A stretch of 64,000 bases of DNA from Cycas panzhihuaensis (GCA_023213395.1 CM041465.1:2480001-2544000), one strand, 5' to 3'; shown: positions 12,222 through 24,882, counted from the stretch's first letter. A program made the numbers and translations. Notes: generated from the letters alone by a model not told the origin.

Positions 12222-14000
12222 TACTATGAGAAGATATGACTAGTATTTAGGGACAATATGATCATTGAAGGAAGGCGTGGTAATTAATCAATAAGGAGAT
12301 TGTAGTTAATAAGATTAGTTTTGATTATATTAAGGAAAAAGAGAAATTATAATTAAGATAACCATGATCAATAAGAATAAAAGGTGTTAAATAGGGTTCA
12401 ATCATAACTAAGGCCATGGTAGACCAAAGCAACTAGACCTGAACATTTAGAATGACTCATCCAAATAAATCTAACCTATTATCTAAATAGGTAGGGACAA
12501 AGCCATCATATGACTTGTCTTGGATTACAAGAGAATGATAATAATATACATTTTTTTTTGGCTTTTCTTTCTTTATTTTTTTTTTCTTTGATTAATTTTT
12601 ACATTTCATTTTTTTTAATATTTACAAGAAAAGATTAATAATCATCCAATTATGAAGTTATTTTACTCAATACAACAAGGATTTATCCTTTTAAACAAAA
12701 CCTAAAATAAAAGAGATTAATCTCCTTAAGGATATAACCATGGGAAGGAAAGGAAATCAAAATCACGGTCTCTCCAAATATAAAGGAAAGGATACAAAAT
12801 GAATGCTCACTTCAGAATGTAGATAGAGTGAATCAAGGATAATAAAAGCAACAAAAAGAAAATACTAGGTGATATATGACCAAGAACGAATCCTGAGGAT
12901 GTAGAAGAATGATCTAAGAAACTGATAAAATGTCTAAATCTAATAAACCAATCTCTCTTTTCAAGGAGGAAGATAGATAATGAGGCTGGGGCTAAAATTC
13001 TCTCTTGAGTACAAAGCTCAAAATAGAAGGAGACCAAAACCTTTAAAGAAGAACACTCACAATTAATGCGTATGCTAAAAAGAGTAATAGACTTATATGA
13101 TCATGAGTAAAAACTTTGATGATAGGAAGAATAACTTAAGAGAGAATGAGAAAATACTAAATAAAGAAATTATCTATAGTTTTAGCTCATTAGATAAGAA
13201 AAGAAATTTTGAAGTCATAGTTTATTCTCATTACAAAGACTCAGATTATGTACTATAGTTTATACTCTTTAGTAGATAAATTTCTTAGAGTTGTAGTTTA
13301 TACTAATTGTAGAGTTAATTATAGGTTAGGCCTATGGTGGGTAAAAGGTCATCTAGAGGAATAAGAACTCTATCTCAATTAGAAAATCCTTCAATAAAGG
13401 AGGTCATCTCAAAGTTTATTATATGAGTAAGAAATTAATTATCAACATTCAAAGGAAAGGGGGGCACAACATGATGCAATGGTATTGATCTATTAGATAG
13501 CCTTGAACTAATAAAAGAAATCAATCCTAATGATATCAATTTATTTTCTTGAAAGTGAAAATGAATTGACTCAATAAGGATGAGTTCCTTAAGGCTAAAA
13601 AGAATGTCAAGATTTATGGAATAAGGGGAGATGACGTGATTCAAAATGGTTCTAGTCTTATAAACATATTATAGAAAATATTTATGAGCTAGGGTTGGGC
13701 CATATGGAATCAACTACCAATAATGATTGGGGTGAATTAAAGAAATGTCTAGTAAAACTTTTGGTGGGCATATGATAGAATATAAGGAAAACATTCCTAA
13801 AATCATATCCAATGCTTATTTTGGAATAAGTGAAATAAACATGGATATAATAGATGTGTCAACCCTAACTAAGATGAGGGAAAGATTGAATGAATAAAGT
13901 TTAACATCTAAGGATACATATATGGTAGATTAATCAATAATATAAATAGACAAATTAATCTCATCATCTTGGGGTTGAATCTCTTCTTCAAATGAATTAG
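12222..14000 (-). other. Decayed internal sequence of G, no gene readable
   Basis: Neither strand gives a sustained protein-like frame. Two oligo-T stretches near 12550-12615 and reiterated 'tagtttatactcatt' text near 13215-13310 are the only visible structure. In E the matching position holds the antisense accessory gene, but I could not find a recognisable copy here. Confidence 0.4.
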
Positions 14001-14530
14001 GTATAACACTTTTTAAATAACAACTCTTCCAATTCAATAAGCTAAGGCCATCAAAGTATGACCCTTGAATGTTTATAAGTCAAAACTAGTAGGACACTCA
14101 ATAAGGAGTTTAAGAACCTCATCAAGGCAAGTGTCAATATCACACTCATGAGAAAGCTCAATAAGCTGGTCCAAAGAATGTCAAAAGGTCTCAATAGGTA
14201 GATCTTCATTAAGGATGAAAGATGAGTCAATAGGAGATCATGGGACTTCACCACTATCAAAAGAATAAGAGCTTTCATTCTCAAGATAAGAGTCAATTTT
14301 AGGGAAAGACTAGTCCAAAGAGGACTCATAACTTGACTCATTGAGAGATATAAAAGAATGTATAGTGTCATTAATAGGGAAGCTACCAATAGGGCTAGTT
14401 ACAATCGATGGTCCTTCATCCTGCTGTAATATGAAAGGAGTGGTGGAAGGTATCAATTGAGTAACTATCTCTATAGGACACAAACTAGCTTCACATTCTT
14501 CTAATAGAATTGGGCTTTAGTGTATGATTG
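14001..14530 (-). pseudogene. Acidic polyprotein linker relic of G
   Basis: One minus-strand frame reads as acidic, Ser-rich text such as 'SFISLNESSYESSLDQSFPK' and 'CDIDTCLDEVLKLLIECP', with a few stops. It resembles in style the protease-RT linker of element E (about 41500-42100) and lies on the expected side of the missing RT. I did not recognise a catalytic motif. It may be the last remnant of gag-pro-pol in G. Confidence 0.3.
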
Positions 14531-15197
14531 TGACAATCATTTTAAGACTATTATTAGGAGTCTCATCCTAGTGAGAAACTAATGAATGAAAAATTATACA
14601 TTGATGGGTTCATTATATAATAAATTGATATATTTAGTTAAGTAAATCTTCTAAAATTTGAGGATTATATAGTGCATCAAAGTCTGAGTAAAATTTCTCA
14701 AAATCTTTTATAAATTTATTATCCATTGGTCTAATCACAAAAAGGGCTTTTTATTCCACCAATAAGGAAAAGTAACATAAAATTCACTTATAAAGATAAC
14801 CATCAATTATTAGAATGAGAAAATTAATTTCTAAGGTAATTAGTAAAACCACATGAGTGCACTACCTCCTAATGTCCTTAGGAAAAGTCTCATTAATAAA
14901 AGGTCATTAGGCATATGATAAGCATATGCAAAAGCAAATTTCTTAATGTTCCTTGAAGGATCTAATCCTAGTATCCCCTAAATATGAATAATATAAAAGT
15001 ACAAGAGGGAAGGCTATAAAGAAAAACATCATGGGGAAAAGGGCTCTTCTTATAGACAAGATTGTCTATAAATAATGCACCTATATGAGAAGAGGATGGT
15101 CTCAATGACTTTCTAAGTTAAAAATGGGGTGTAATTTCCATCACTTTAAATTAGAAAATAAATAGTAATCCCTAGTATAGTTTCTAGAAAGATGACA
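14531..15197 (-). other. G internal 5' region next to the right LTR
   Basis: No gene is visible. The PBS should lie just left of 15198, but the sequence there (revcomp 'tgtcatctttctagaaac') does not match a primer tRNA that I can name. Confidence 0.35.
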
Positions 15198-17247
15198 TGC
15201 TTTAGTTGGACCTAAACCAAATATCTTTTAACTAGCGGTATGTTTCCTTTATTTTAATTCTAAGCTAAGAGACAAGAAGCCTAAGAAAACCTAAGAGACT
15301 AACTTTTCCAACTCCTAAGAGGGAGTCTCCACCTAATTATTCCATTTAATAAAGATATAAATAAAACAATGAAAGACTAGGATGTAAGGAGGTGATTGAA
15401 TCCACTAGCCTACACAATTAGATGGAGGAGTTCTAAGTTCAGGATTATACTAACAATGTTTCTTGTATCCTTCCTAAGTACTCCTTTCCTCTTATTCTTT
15501 CAACCTTTTAAGTTTTACTAAAATGAAGGAGAAAGGATAAGTGATGGAAAGGTTTTTCTCTCTCTCTCTTTTTTGTTTTAAAATAAAATAAAAACACAAA
15601 AATAATCAATACAACTACCAGATCTATCCACCTTCCTTTCAACACATAAATAAGAAAACTAAACATGTATGTAATGTATATTTTTTTTTTTTAATAGAAT
15701 GAAGCACACTAAAATTAAAAAGAAACTAATTCATTTAGATGCAACATATACTTTTAAATGGGGAAGAAACTAGTGTAAAATATAGCTAGCATGACATGTA
15801 ACTATGTATATAAATCACCAAGAGATCAAATAAGATGCAATGTCTCTATGAAGCTTTTGTTCTAATTATATGTTGTTTTCTTTTTAGAGAATGATTCTAA
15901 GATTAAAAGAGAGATTTTAAAGATTATACTTCTACTGATATAAATGATATTTAGACCATAAAAATTACATGCAATTAACCATAGTCAAATCATCATTCAT
16001 AAACAAACAATAGGCTAAAATGTAGAGAGATTCTACCATAAATAGAGTCTTTTAGACACTAAAGGATCCTTAAATCTTATATGATATGATCACATCAAAG
16101 TCATATCATTTGTCTGTTTAGATTTCCTTTTAAAACAAGAGAGCAATGAAAGGAATGAAGTCAAACAAGAATAATACTAGAAGCTTCTATAATTTCTTAC
16201 CTATTAATGGGCTCCTACCTTAGAATGATTTTCCTTCTTTTATATGATTAAACTACTTCAAAATTTCCTTTAAAACTCATAAATGAAAGAAAGAAACACA
16301 AGATAATAGGTTCAACAATTGTCACAAATAAGACAAGATAAAAGTAGACCTCTTGGGGATTTAGATATCTTCGAAAAAATGGGAAAGACTAGTTATTCTA
16401 TCAATGAAAAGATGAGCATTCTTCACAGTAGGCTACCCCCTTTTCATCCCATAAAGGGCAGATATTTTAGCCAAATTTCTAAGGAATAAAATGAATACAA
16501 AGACACCCCAAATATCACCAAGAAGAAGGGAAGGATTTTGAGTATAAATAGTCACAAAAATTAGATGAATTATAAGAATTCATAATAGGAAAGATCTTAC
16601 CAAGAAGGAGAAGTTTAAAGTTGAAAACTTTGCAAGAAACTAAGAATTTTAAGAAGCATTAATTATTAAAATCTAAGTATTAATAAAATAACAACTAAAG
16701 CTTTAAAACATTCTCTTGACTTCCCCATTTTATTTCTAAAAATAGTCTTCCAAGTAATAGTAGTAAAATCTCTTAAAAAATCTCAAGAAGCACCTCAAAA
16801 AACTTGATCTCTAAGCTCATACACTTCAAATGATAGATGAGAATTAGGTTTGCATGACTTATGGGCATGATTGAGATAAGTTTCCATCAAATCTAGGCAG
16901 TGGCATGTAGAAAACTAACGTGCTAAAAAAGAATTTCATGTATGAAAGTAAAAGACATGACCAGCCATATTTTTAAAGAGCCAAAAACACAATATTTTTC
17001 ATAAAATACGATTGATTGTGTTTTTGGTAGGACCAAAAATATGATAAATTAGTAGATAAAAATAGCTTAATAAAATGTCAAAATATAATTTTTTTAATAA
17101 ATTTTAATACAATTGACTTTATTAATGAGGAAAATAGCCCAAAAAAGATGGAAACAATAAGCACACGCCCAAAAATTAATTAGAAAAAGATAATCTAAGG
17201 GTAAAATCAAGACACAAGTATGAAATGGTAAGTTTTAAAGGAAGAAA
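15198..17247 (-). repeat. Right (5') LTR of G, truncated by insertion
   Basis: This copy matches the left LTR from its start and lacks the F insertion, so it shows the uninterrupted sequence across F's site (15437-15490). It ends at 17247, where A is inserted. The matching left-LTR position is 10351; the missing 235 or so bp should follow element D outside the window. Confidence 0.75.
17243..17247. repeat. Target-site duplication of A, left copy (agaaa)
   Basis: The five bases agaaa directly before the left LTR of A are repeated at 24877-24881 directly after its right LTR. Confidence 0.85.
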
Positions 17248-17545
17248 TGAAAAGAGTGGATCTATCCTTCATCTCCATGCACTAAACACAAAGGCAAACA
17301 TGGGAGCAAGAGAGACTTAAGAGAAAGAAAATAGCTCTCACAAAATAGGAAGGTAAGAATGAACCTCCTCCATTGAGCTTTTAGTTTTATATTCAGAGAG
17401 GGAGCATTAGAGTTAGGTGAAATGAAATTACACATAATGCACATGAAAGTGCATTTCACTTAAGTGATCTAATTTAAAGTTCACTTAAGACCCCTTTTAG
17501 AAATAATTAACTAATGTAATAACCTTGTGACATTAACCCTTTTTA
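17248..17545 (-). repeat. 3' LTR of A (298 bp)
   Basis: It starts 'tgaaaagagtggatctat' on the plus strand. The last base pair is 'ta' where the partner LTR has 'ca', a C-to-T change of the terminal dinucleotide. Confidence 0.9.
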
Positions 17546-17556
17546 ATCTCCCCCTT
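17546..17556 (-). promoter_or_regulatory. Polypurine tract of A
   Basis: The plus strand reads atctccccctt next to the 3' LTR, so the element strand is a purine run. The corresponding site in B is 61411-61421. Confidence 0.85.
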
Positions 17557-17979
17557 AATGGTAGAGGGTCATTTCATCCTATTTTATTCTATCCTATGAG
17601 GTCTTCATTTGAGCCTCTTACAAAGCAAACTACTATGACACTTTTGTGGGAAACCCTCATGGGGAAGAAAACCTACAAATTTTCTAATCTACTAACCTGG
17701 CTCAGGTGGCTCTTTAAATAAAGCCAGATAGCCAATCAGTACAATGAATTTTATAGCTGAAAATTTATTGAGTCTCCATATACCATTTGGTCATCCCCCA
17801 TGCCATTTCAGGTTTTCACAGGTTTTGATTTTCTAAAATGATACAACCTTTATCCTTTCATACCCATAAGGGATTTTCACGAATGGGATAGAACATAGAC
17901 TTACTCTTGTCCTTTCACACCCACAAGGGGTTTTCACGAATGAGACAAAGTATGATGGTCCTATTGTCATCTCCTTAAA
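17557..17979 (-). other. 3' untranslated region of A
   Basis: This lies between the pol stop and the polypurine tract. Two similar segments containing 'ggttttcacgaatg' (near 17870 and 17930) form an imperfect duplication. A matching duplicated segment occurs in B near 61020-61100. No ORF is supported; the one at 17527-17721 overlaps the LTR. Confidence 0.6.
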
Positions 17980-18522
17980 TTAGTCAGAGATGGAGGCCCT
18001 AAGGCCTAGTTGCTTTCAAAACTATTCAAACTTCACCCTCTTCAGTAGTTTGGTGAAGATATCAGCCACTTGATCTACTGTGGGGTAGTACTCCAGTTGA
18101 ATTGCGCCATCATGAACTAGTTCTCTAATCCTATGGACTTTCATACTTATATGTTTGGTACGATCATGAAATATAAGATTTTTAGCCATATGGATTATAG
18201 ATTGATTATCTACATGTAAGCTAGTAGAACTTGTTTGGTTGGAATTTAATATATTCAAAAATTTTCTAAGCCATATCACCTCCTTGCTTATCTTAGAAGC
18301 AGCAATATACTCAGCTTCGGCAGCTGAGTCTGCAACTATCTTTTGTCGTCTAAATCTCCATAATATTGGTACTATTCTAAGAAATGTTATATAACTAGAC
18401 ATAGTTCTTCCTATGTCTTTATCTCTAGTAAAGTCTGAGTCTGTGTATGCATAAATTTTAAATTCTACATTGGGTTCATACAACAAACCATATTTGTTAG
18501 TCATCTTTAAGTACCTCAACAC
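17980..18522 (-). pseudogene. RNase H domain of A pol
   Basis: The frame contains 'YTDSDFTRDKDIGRTMSSY', 'AAEAEYIAASKISKEVIWL', 'LHVDNQSIIHMAKN' and 'HISMKVHRIRELVHDG', the usual copia RNase H series that degrades RNA in RNA-DNA hybrids during reverse transcription. D, E and D positions are all kept. The family text continues past a TAG after 'VKFE' and a TGA to a TAA at 17980. This frame is offset by one base from the RT, so a frameshift lies near 18525. Confidence 0.85.
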
Positions 18523-19999
18523 TCAGACATAACTCACAATGATTTTGCTTAGGATTTATCATGAATCTTGTAAGAATACTAATAGAGTGTGCAATATCTA
18601 GCCTTGTGTTGGTAGTATAGATGACACTACCTACAAGTTACCTGTAGGGTATTACGTTTGCCTCCCTAATGTCACCATCAGTTAAGAGTTTAATATTAGG
18701 CTCCATAGGTGTATCCACTAGTCAAGCACCTTCCAACTAAAACTTTGTTAGAAGATCATTAATATATTTTTCTTGGGAGAGAAAGATTTTTCCATTATTT
18801 TGAATTACTTCAATTCCCAAGTAATATTTCATCAACCTAAGGTTAGATAATTCAAAAGTTTTAGCAAGGTCCTTCTTTAGCTAGCTGATTACCTATTCAC
18901 TATTTCTCGTTATTAGCATGTCATCCACAAAGATTAAGAGATAAGTGACTTTATCATTTTGGAGCTTGATGAATAATGCTGCATCAATATCTTGATAGCC
19001 ACAAACCTCATATCCAAGTTACCTCATTCTTTCAGGCAACTTGGTAAACTAAGCATGAGGGGCTTGCTTTAGGCTGTACAATGACTTTTTGAGCCTACAA
19101 ACCTTATGATCCTGATTGACAATCTTGTATCCTTCTGGATGAGCCATGTAAATTTCTTCTTTAAGGTCCCCATTGAGAAATGCAGTCTTAACATCAAGTT
19201 GGTGGATTTTCAAACCCTGTTGAGTAGTTAAGGCTATAAGAGTTTTGATTATAGGCCACTTGGTTATAGGAGCAAAAATTTCAGTGTAGTCGATGCCTTC
19301 CCTTTGCATGAATCCTTTTGCTGCTAACCTCACTTTGTGTTTTTCTAGGGTGCCATCTGATTTGTACTTATTTTTGAACACCTATTTATTTTGAACTACC
19401 TTTCTTCCAAGTGGTAGATCAACAAGCTCCAATGTATCGTTCTTGATAAGAGATTGGTACTCTTCATTCATGGCATTTCTCCAAGCTATATGCTTTACAA
19501 CTTCTTTGTACATTAGGGGATCTTCATTAAAAGCAAGGTTCAGTTCTACTGGTTCAAGCTTAATGGAAAGTGATTCATGCATCCTTGCTCTGTGGGCACT
19601 TCTAGTACCAGTTTTGCCCACCTTATCTGGTCACATGTCCTTGTATAACTAGTAAGCTTCATAAAAACCTCAAGTTGGGAATGAGGTTTTCATTTCCACA
19701 GCCTCTTGGTCTTTGTTTTGATCTTAAAAAGGATCATGTGAAATGTTTGGCATGAAGGAAGTTGACGATGCTAGAGAAGATGGACCATCCACAGATGTTG
19801 CAGCAGATGATCCTTCTATTATGGCTTTGCCTTTATCAACTTGGTTGTTTACAAATGATGTTATTGGATGTATACACATTAGTTGGGAGTCATAACTTGT
19901 ATCCTCTGAGGCTCTATTATTAGATTCCAAGATTTTAAGCAATTGTTGAGTATCTCTCCCTCTAAATTTTAGAATCTAGATATCAAATTCAGTAGCATC
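18523..19999 (-). pseudogene. Reverse transcriptase of A with upstream linker
   Basis: The minus strand reads 'WRNAMNEEYQSLIKNDTLEL', 'VRLAAKGFMQREGIDYTEIF', 'LDVKTAFLNGDLKEEIYM', 'LKKSLYSLKQAPHAW'-type text, 'IFVDDMLIT' (about 18925) and 'LRLMKYYLGIEVIQ'. These are the copia RT motifs, and the FVDD active site is intact. The linker with integrase (19640-20000) is Ser/Asp-rich. The RT copies element RNA into DNA in virus-like particles. Stops occur at about 19380, 19045 and several places in 18540-18900. Confidence 0.88.
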
Positions 20000-21339
20000 A
20001 TTAAATCAGTATGAAGGCATCTTGGAGTCAAGTCTGAGTAATTGATCTTTAGTCTCCACAAAGATAACATCTCTAGTGATGATGATTTTGCACTGTGAAG
20101 GTATGAAAACCTTGTATTCATTTTTGTCCATAGGGTATCCAACAAAGATGCCTTTGATGGCTCTATCTTGGAGCTTGTTTCTATGTTCCTCAAGCATATG
20201 AGCATAATAAGTAGAGCCAAAAATTTTGAAGTGGGAGATAGAGGGGATTTGTCCATACCACATTTCATGTAGAGAGGGGCCGAGCTTGGAGGGATTAACA
20301 GTGTTGATGTAATACACAGCAATTCAGATTGTCTCAACCCAAAGATAAATAGGGACATTCTTATATACTAACATAGCATGAGCCATGTTCATGATGGTCT
20401 TATTCATGTGCTTGGCAACTCCATTTTGTTGGGGTGTACCTACAACAGTGGTCTGATGTTTGATTCCATGTTGATGTAGGTATGATTCAAACTCATTGGA
20501 TGTGTACTCACCACCATTGTCAGTCTTGCATATTTTGATCTTGAATCCAGATTCATTTTCCACACGAGCCTTGAAAGCTTGAAACATAGAAAAAGCTTCA
20601 TCTTTCTTTGCAAGAAAAGCAATCGATACTTTCTTGGTAAAATCATCAATGAAAGTAATATAGTACCACTTATGTTTGAGACAAGGGATGGGCATAGGAC
20701 CACATATATCTGAGTGTACAAGCTATAAAGGCTGGCTAGATTTCCATTGACTATGAGGAAAGGGTTGTCTTTGAGATTTGGCAATAATACATGCTTCGTA
20801 TTTAAAGGGCTTAGAGGAGAGCCTAAGCAAACCAGGAAGAGTAGCTTCTAGTTCTCTTAAATGATAAATTTTGATATGGCCTATATGAGCATGCCATGGG
20901 ACTACTTGGGACAACTTTTGAGGAGTTAGGGTTATGGTAAAAGTAGAGTCATCATCAACATAGTTGGCTTTAGAGGATGGTGAGCCATTTAGACGAAAAC
21001 GTTTTCCATCAAGAATTCTAATCATAACCACAACATTTGAAGGAGGGTGAATGACACAAAGAGTTTAATTATTTGCAATTACATTCATATCAAATCTACG
21101 AGAGACAAGGGTGGATAGGAAGAGCAAATTCTGCTGCAGAGTAGGAATATATAAAACATCAATAAGTCTAAAATCTGGAAGGCCTAGGAGTTTCAGGCAA
21201 ATAGTTTCAAGTCCTTCAACTGGATGAGATGATTTGTCAGCCATGTGTACAACACTATAAACTTTAAAATCAAAATCCTGAAAGAACTGGCGATGATAAT
21301 TCATGTGTTGTGTTGCTCCGGTATCCATGATCCACGATG
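20000..21339 (-). pseudogene. Protease and integrase of A
   Basis: The protease motif 'IMDTGATQHM' lies at about 21325-21300. The zinc-binding pre-integrase reads 'LWHAHIGHIK' style text with 'CIIAKSQ' (20770-20910). The integrase core has 'SDICGPMPIP' (first Asp, about 20715), 'KTDNGGEYTS' (second Asp, about 20520) and 'NGVAKHMNKT' (about 20410), where the catalytic Glu has become Lys. B keeps Glu at that site. Stops separate the segments but the frame is constant. The protein would insert copia DNA into the genome; this copy cannot. Confidence 0.87.
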
Positions 21340-22543
21340 AAGTATTTGAGGTGGAACTATTTGCAACTCCAAGTAGTAAAGGAAAACGTGAATAAGTATA
21401 GCCACAATGAGCCTTAATATATTGAGTGGATTTATTAACAATATTTGATAAAGTGGTCCCAATTCTTTAAAAGTGTGCATGAGTAAATTACATTCTACAA
21501 AAAGCATATTTAAAAGAAATATTATCAACATTATGTGCACCATAGCGTTGTTGATAACATAGTAGTTTATTAGTGGCAGTTCTACAAATTTTGGCATAAT
21601 GTCCTTTTCTATTACACCGTTGACACATAATTGTTTGATTTCCAGCCCCATAAGAAGTATTGGGCTGGTTAGATTATCTTTGATTACTGGATCTATATCC
21701 AGGTTGATTATTTTGGCCTTGGCCTTGAGACTATTTTTGTTGGAGTTGAGGAGCCTGTTAATCAAGAGGATGTTATCCTTATTATCTACCTCTTCCTCTT
21801 CCATGGGAATTACCACCTCTACAAGAGTATTGACCTTGATTTTTGGTATAACAAAGATCTTCTTCCACTTCAAAAGCAGCATCAACTAGATCTAATATAG
21901 TAGCAAAGTTGGTATCAAAGGTCTTATCAAATTCAAGGAACTTATCAGTAAGAGCCTCAAAGTTTAGGGTCTTCAAAGTGCCACTAGATTGAAGACTTCC
22001 CAATAGAATTTTATAATCTGGGATATGGAGACATGACTGAATCAAGAAAGCCCATGTAATGTATTGAGTTTTAAAATCTTTATCAATAGCTTGCTTGATT
22101 AGACAAAGGAGATTGATTATCTCACTTGCATGTCCTTTCTACATTTTCAATTTGTTCATCTTCAGTACTAAGTGAACAAATTCTAAGTCTGATTTAGTGT
22201 CAAAGTTCTTCTTAAGAACTTCAAGAACTTTCCATGATGTATCATATATAGCTTCATCAATGAGATTATGTAGGCAATAAATAGTGATAAGCAGTATCCC
22301 TGCATGGATTTTATCATCATCAAGTTCTCATTGGAATTTAGCTATAGCTTCAGTAGGAGCAGTTGGAGCACCTCCTCTAGAAGTAACTGAGGTAGTTGTA
22401 GCTGCAACAGATGGTGTAGGTCACAAGTGATCTTTCTATAGACCTTTATACTTTGTAGCATTTCTAACACTAGTGAACCACATGTCACAATTTTGTTTCC
22501 TTTTTAGAATGCAGTTTACATTTTGCTTGAACTGTGAAGACAT
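21340..22543 (-). pseudogene. gag of element A
   Basis: The ATG at 22543-22541 opens the single gag-pol frame: 'MSSQFKQNVNCILKR' and 'WFTSVRNATKY'. The same start is found in B at 50066. Downstream come 'LVLKMNKLKM', 'LIQSCLHIPDYKILLGSL' and 'FDKTFDTNFATILDLVDAAF', the copia gag core that assembles the particle. A complete zinc knuckle C-Q-R-C-N-R-K-G-H-Y-A-K-I-C lies at about 21582-21633. Several Gln-to-stop changes interrupt it. Confidence 0.85.
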
Positions 22544-24564
22544 GGTGTCTTTTAAGAAGGGAAGAAATGAATAAGGGACAATAAAAGTGATGGAAATAAA
22601 TGACCAATCACTATTTACAAATGGGAAATGTAATAAAATAGTGTAGTAGAAGGAAGAAGAAGTAAGAATGGTTGCTTAAAGATGAAGTGAGCAACTTAGA
22701 GAAAAGTCACCAATACTCATGACAAATATTAACCTGACGTAGCAGGAATATTAGAAGCACTATGATGAAAATTAGCCACTAATACTTGTGGAAAATATTA
22801 ACCTGACACAATAGGAATATGAGAAGCATTATGATTGTGATTACACTATGGATCACCTTTTACAAATAAGTAAGTGATCAATATACAAGATTGTAGGCCA
22901 ATGTAGAAGCTGATATCATTGGGTTTACACAACTTGAAACTCAAATGTAGGATGCATAATCAACCTGATAACCTCTAACTTATGTCCAACATGTAGTTGA
23001 GGTTATTGAAGGGATGCCTAGACTTCTAGTAGAATTAAGTTGGCTTTCACCCGTCATACCTACAATTGTGCTTGGTGATGAAATCCAAGTCACAATAGAG
23101 CCCAGGTACTCCCAATCCTCACCCAGTTCACTAATGAACAGTTATATACCTCCTTTAAAGAGTGGTACATGAATACCCATGGCTATGACAGATATTGGAT
23201 TAGGTATATTTTAATCTTGTATTAAAGTTTCAATTTTCTTGGTTGGTTATCAGGATGATCCCTAATTGAGGCACGATGGTATGGCTAACCAAACCTCACC
23301 AATATTCTAGATTAGTCCAGTCCCAACTTGAAACCCACACCTCCTTTATGGCATGGCATTCTTCCAACCAAGGTATCTCAACCTTGACAAGTATATGAAT
23401 AGATACAAGATAGCAGAAAATAGCATACGTGATGCATTCCTTTTAGGAAGAGTGAAAAGATTATCAAATTGCATCAAACATATATTTAACTAAAAATAGA
23501 ATGCTTGCTTGGAGTGCTTGCTTGAAGTGTTTTTAGAGTGCTTACTTTGAGTGGATTTAAAGTGCTGAAATGAAATACTAATAAGTGAGTGAGGGCACCA
23601 GATATTGATCTGATCCAGGTGCTTTTTTTCTCACTTTTATGATAGGCTTTTAAGCCTTATAAACAGAAGAAATAAATTTTCTTCACTTTTTTTTTTTTGT
23701 TAATACAAAAGGAAGTAATCTTCACTAAATCAGCAATAACTTTCTCCCATGATGTCGAAATGGAGTGATGGTTTTTGTGCTACAAACTAGACTCAAAGCT
23801 TCATCTTCTGGAAGTGGAATCAGGTCCAAATGAGTTCTAGAAAATGTTTGGAAGCCCCATAAACTTAAGAGATTATATTTTTCTAGAAATCTTACTAAAA
23901 ATAATTATTGTTCACTAAAACAATAATAACTTCCTCGTACGACATCAAAATTGAGTGCCAATTTTTGTGATGGAAAGTAGACTCAGAGCCTCATCTTTGA
24001 CAATTATAATCATGTCAATTTAGACTCTATAGAAGATTTTGCAAACCTATGAAGTTCAGCAAGCAAATTTTATTTTTACAAAAATTTTAACTTGCTAATA
24101 TCTCATTAACACATGATACCATATGAAATTTCCATCATTTTTTCATCACCAGGATCCCAATATGGGCAAGGTAAGAGCATACAATGATGGATATTTTAAA
24201 TGACTTAAAATTCTTTAAAAAGAAAAGGGTAAAACCTCCCCTTACGATCATTCTTCTAAATGCTGGAAATTTTTTGGCAGCATTTCCCCTTGTTAAATAG
24301 ATAAAAAGATGGGAAAGAAAAAGAAGATTGAGATAGCATGAATGGCCACCAAAGGATTGGAATCCTTGGGCCTTACAACTCATTATATTATGCTTCCAAA
24401 CTTGTAAAAGAGAAAGGGAAATCAAATAGTACAAAATATGCTATCATAATAACTTGAAAATATTTCTAAATCTACTTTCACAATCTCCTTCACCACATGG
24501 ATTGTGGGAGAGAAGGAAGTGATGGCTCCATTGCAAGTGTAATTGAGGAATATGAAGGAAGCAA
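22544..24564 (-). other. Leader of A
   Basis: This 2-kb stretch lies between the PBS and gag. It holds two diverged copies of a segment of about 190 bp (starting near 23721 and 23911), each with 'actagactcaaagcttcatc'-like text. Part of it (22880-23400) matches the leader of B at 49420-49850 in reverse. No coding region is evident; the ORF at 24135-24434 is unsupported. Confidence 0.6.
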
Positions 24565-24576
24565 GCTCTGATACTA
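24565..24576 (-). promoter_or_regulatory. Primer-binding site of A (initiator tRNA-Met type)
   Basis: The plus strand reads gctctgatacta, giving TAGTATCAGAGC on the element strand, one base away from the standard TGGTATCAGAGC. Two bases separate it from the LTR. Confidence 0.85.
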
Positions 24577-24578
24577 CA

Positions 24579-24876
24579 TGAAAAGAGTGGATCTATCATT
24601 CATATCCATGCACTAAACACAAAGGCAAACATGGGAGCAAGAGAGACTTGAGAGAAAGAAAGTAGCTCTCACAAAATGGGAAGGTAAGAATGAACCTCCT
24701 CCATTAAGCTTTTACTTTTATATTGAGAGAGGGAACATTAGAGTTAGGTGAAATGAAATTATACATAATGCACATGAAAGTGTATTTCACTTAAGTGATC
24801 TAATTTAAAGTTTACTTAAGACCCTTTTTAGAAATAATCAACTAATGTAATGACCTTGTGACATTAACCCTTTTCA
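24579..24876 (-). repeat. 5' LTR of A (298 bp)
   Basis: It runs from 'tgaaaagagtggatctat' to 'acattaacccttttca' on the plus strand. A TATA-like box (element strand aatataaaag, about 24714-24724) could start the genomic RNA. Confidence 0.9.
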
Positions 24877-24881
24877 AGAAA
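24877..24881. repeat. Target-site duplication of A, right copy (agaaa)
   Basis: It matches 17243-17247. One base later (24883) the 5' LTR of D begins. Confidence 0.85.
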
Positions 24882-24882
24882 A

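Larger units (their letters stand above)
5569..17247 (-). mobile_element. Element G: large Ty3-gypsy/Tat-like deletion derivative
   Basis: Two long direct copies bound this element: 5569-10586 (interrupted by F) and 15198-17247 (cut by A and D). The copies share 'acctaaaccaaatatct' and 'aagagacaagaagcctaag', then run colinear from about 8610/15490 to 10351/17247. The internal part (10587-15197, about 4.6 kb) keeps an RNase H of the Tat type and an acidic linker relic but shows no RT or integrase. It is therefore a non-autonomous or internally deleted gypsy element on the minus strand. The last roughly 240 bp of the right LTR should lie beyond position 64000, after element D. Confidence 0.7.
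17248..24876 (-). mobile_element. Element A: full-length Ty1-copia retrotransposon
   Basis: This 7,629-bp element on the minus strand has two 298-bp LTRs (17248-17545 and 24579-24876), a PBS, a 2-kb leader, one gag-pol frame of about 1,521 codons, and a polypurine tract. Domain order is gag, protease, integrase, RT, RNase H, which defines copia. The LTRs differ at about 16 of 298 positions by hand count (about 5%). It is the same family as element B: LTR ends, leader and polyprotein all align. Stops and one frameshift make it defective. Confidence 0.93.

Noticed and set aside
21301-21885. A 194-codon frame in A
   Set aside because: It is a shifted-frame shadow of the gag zinc-knuckle and protease region, whose true frame carries the CCHC and D-T-G motifs.
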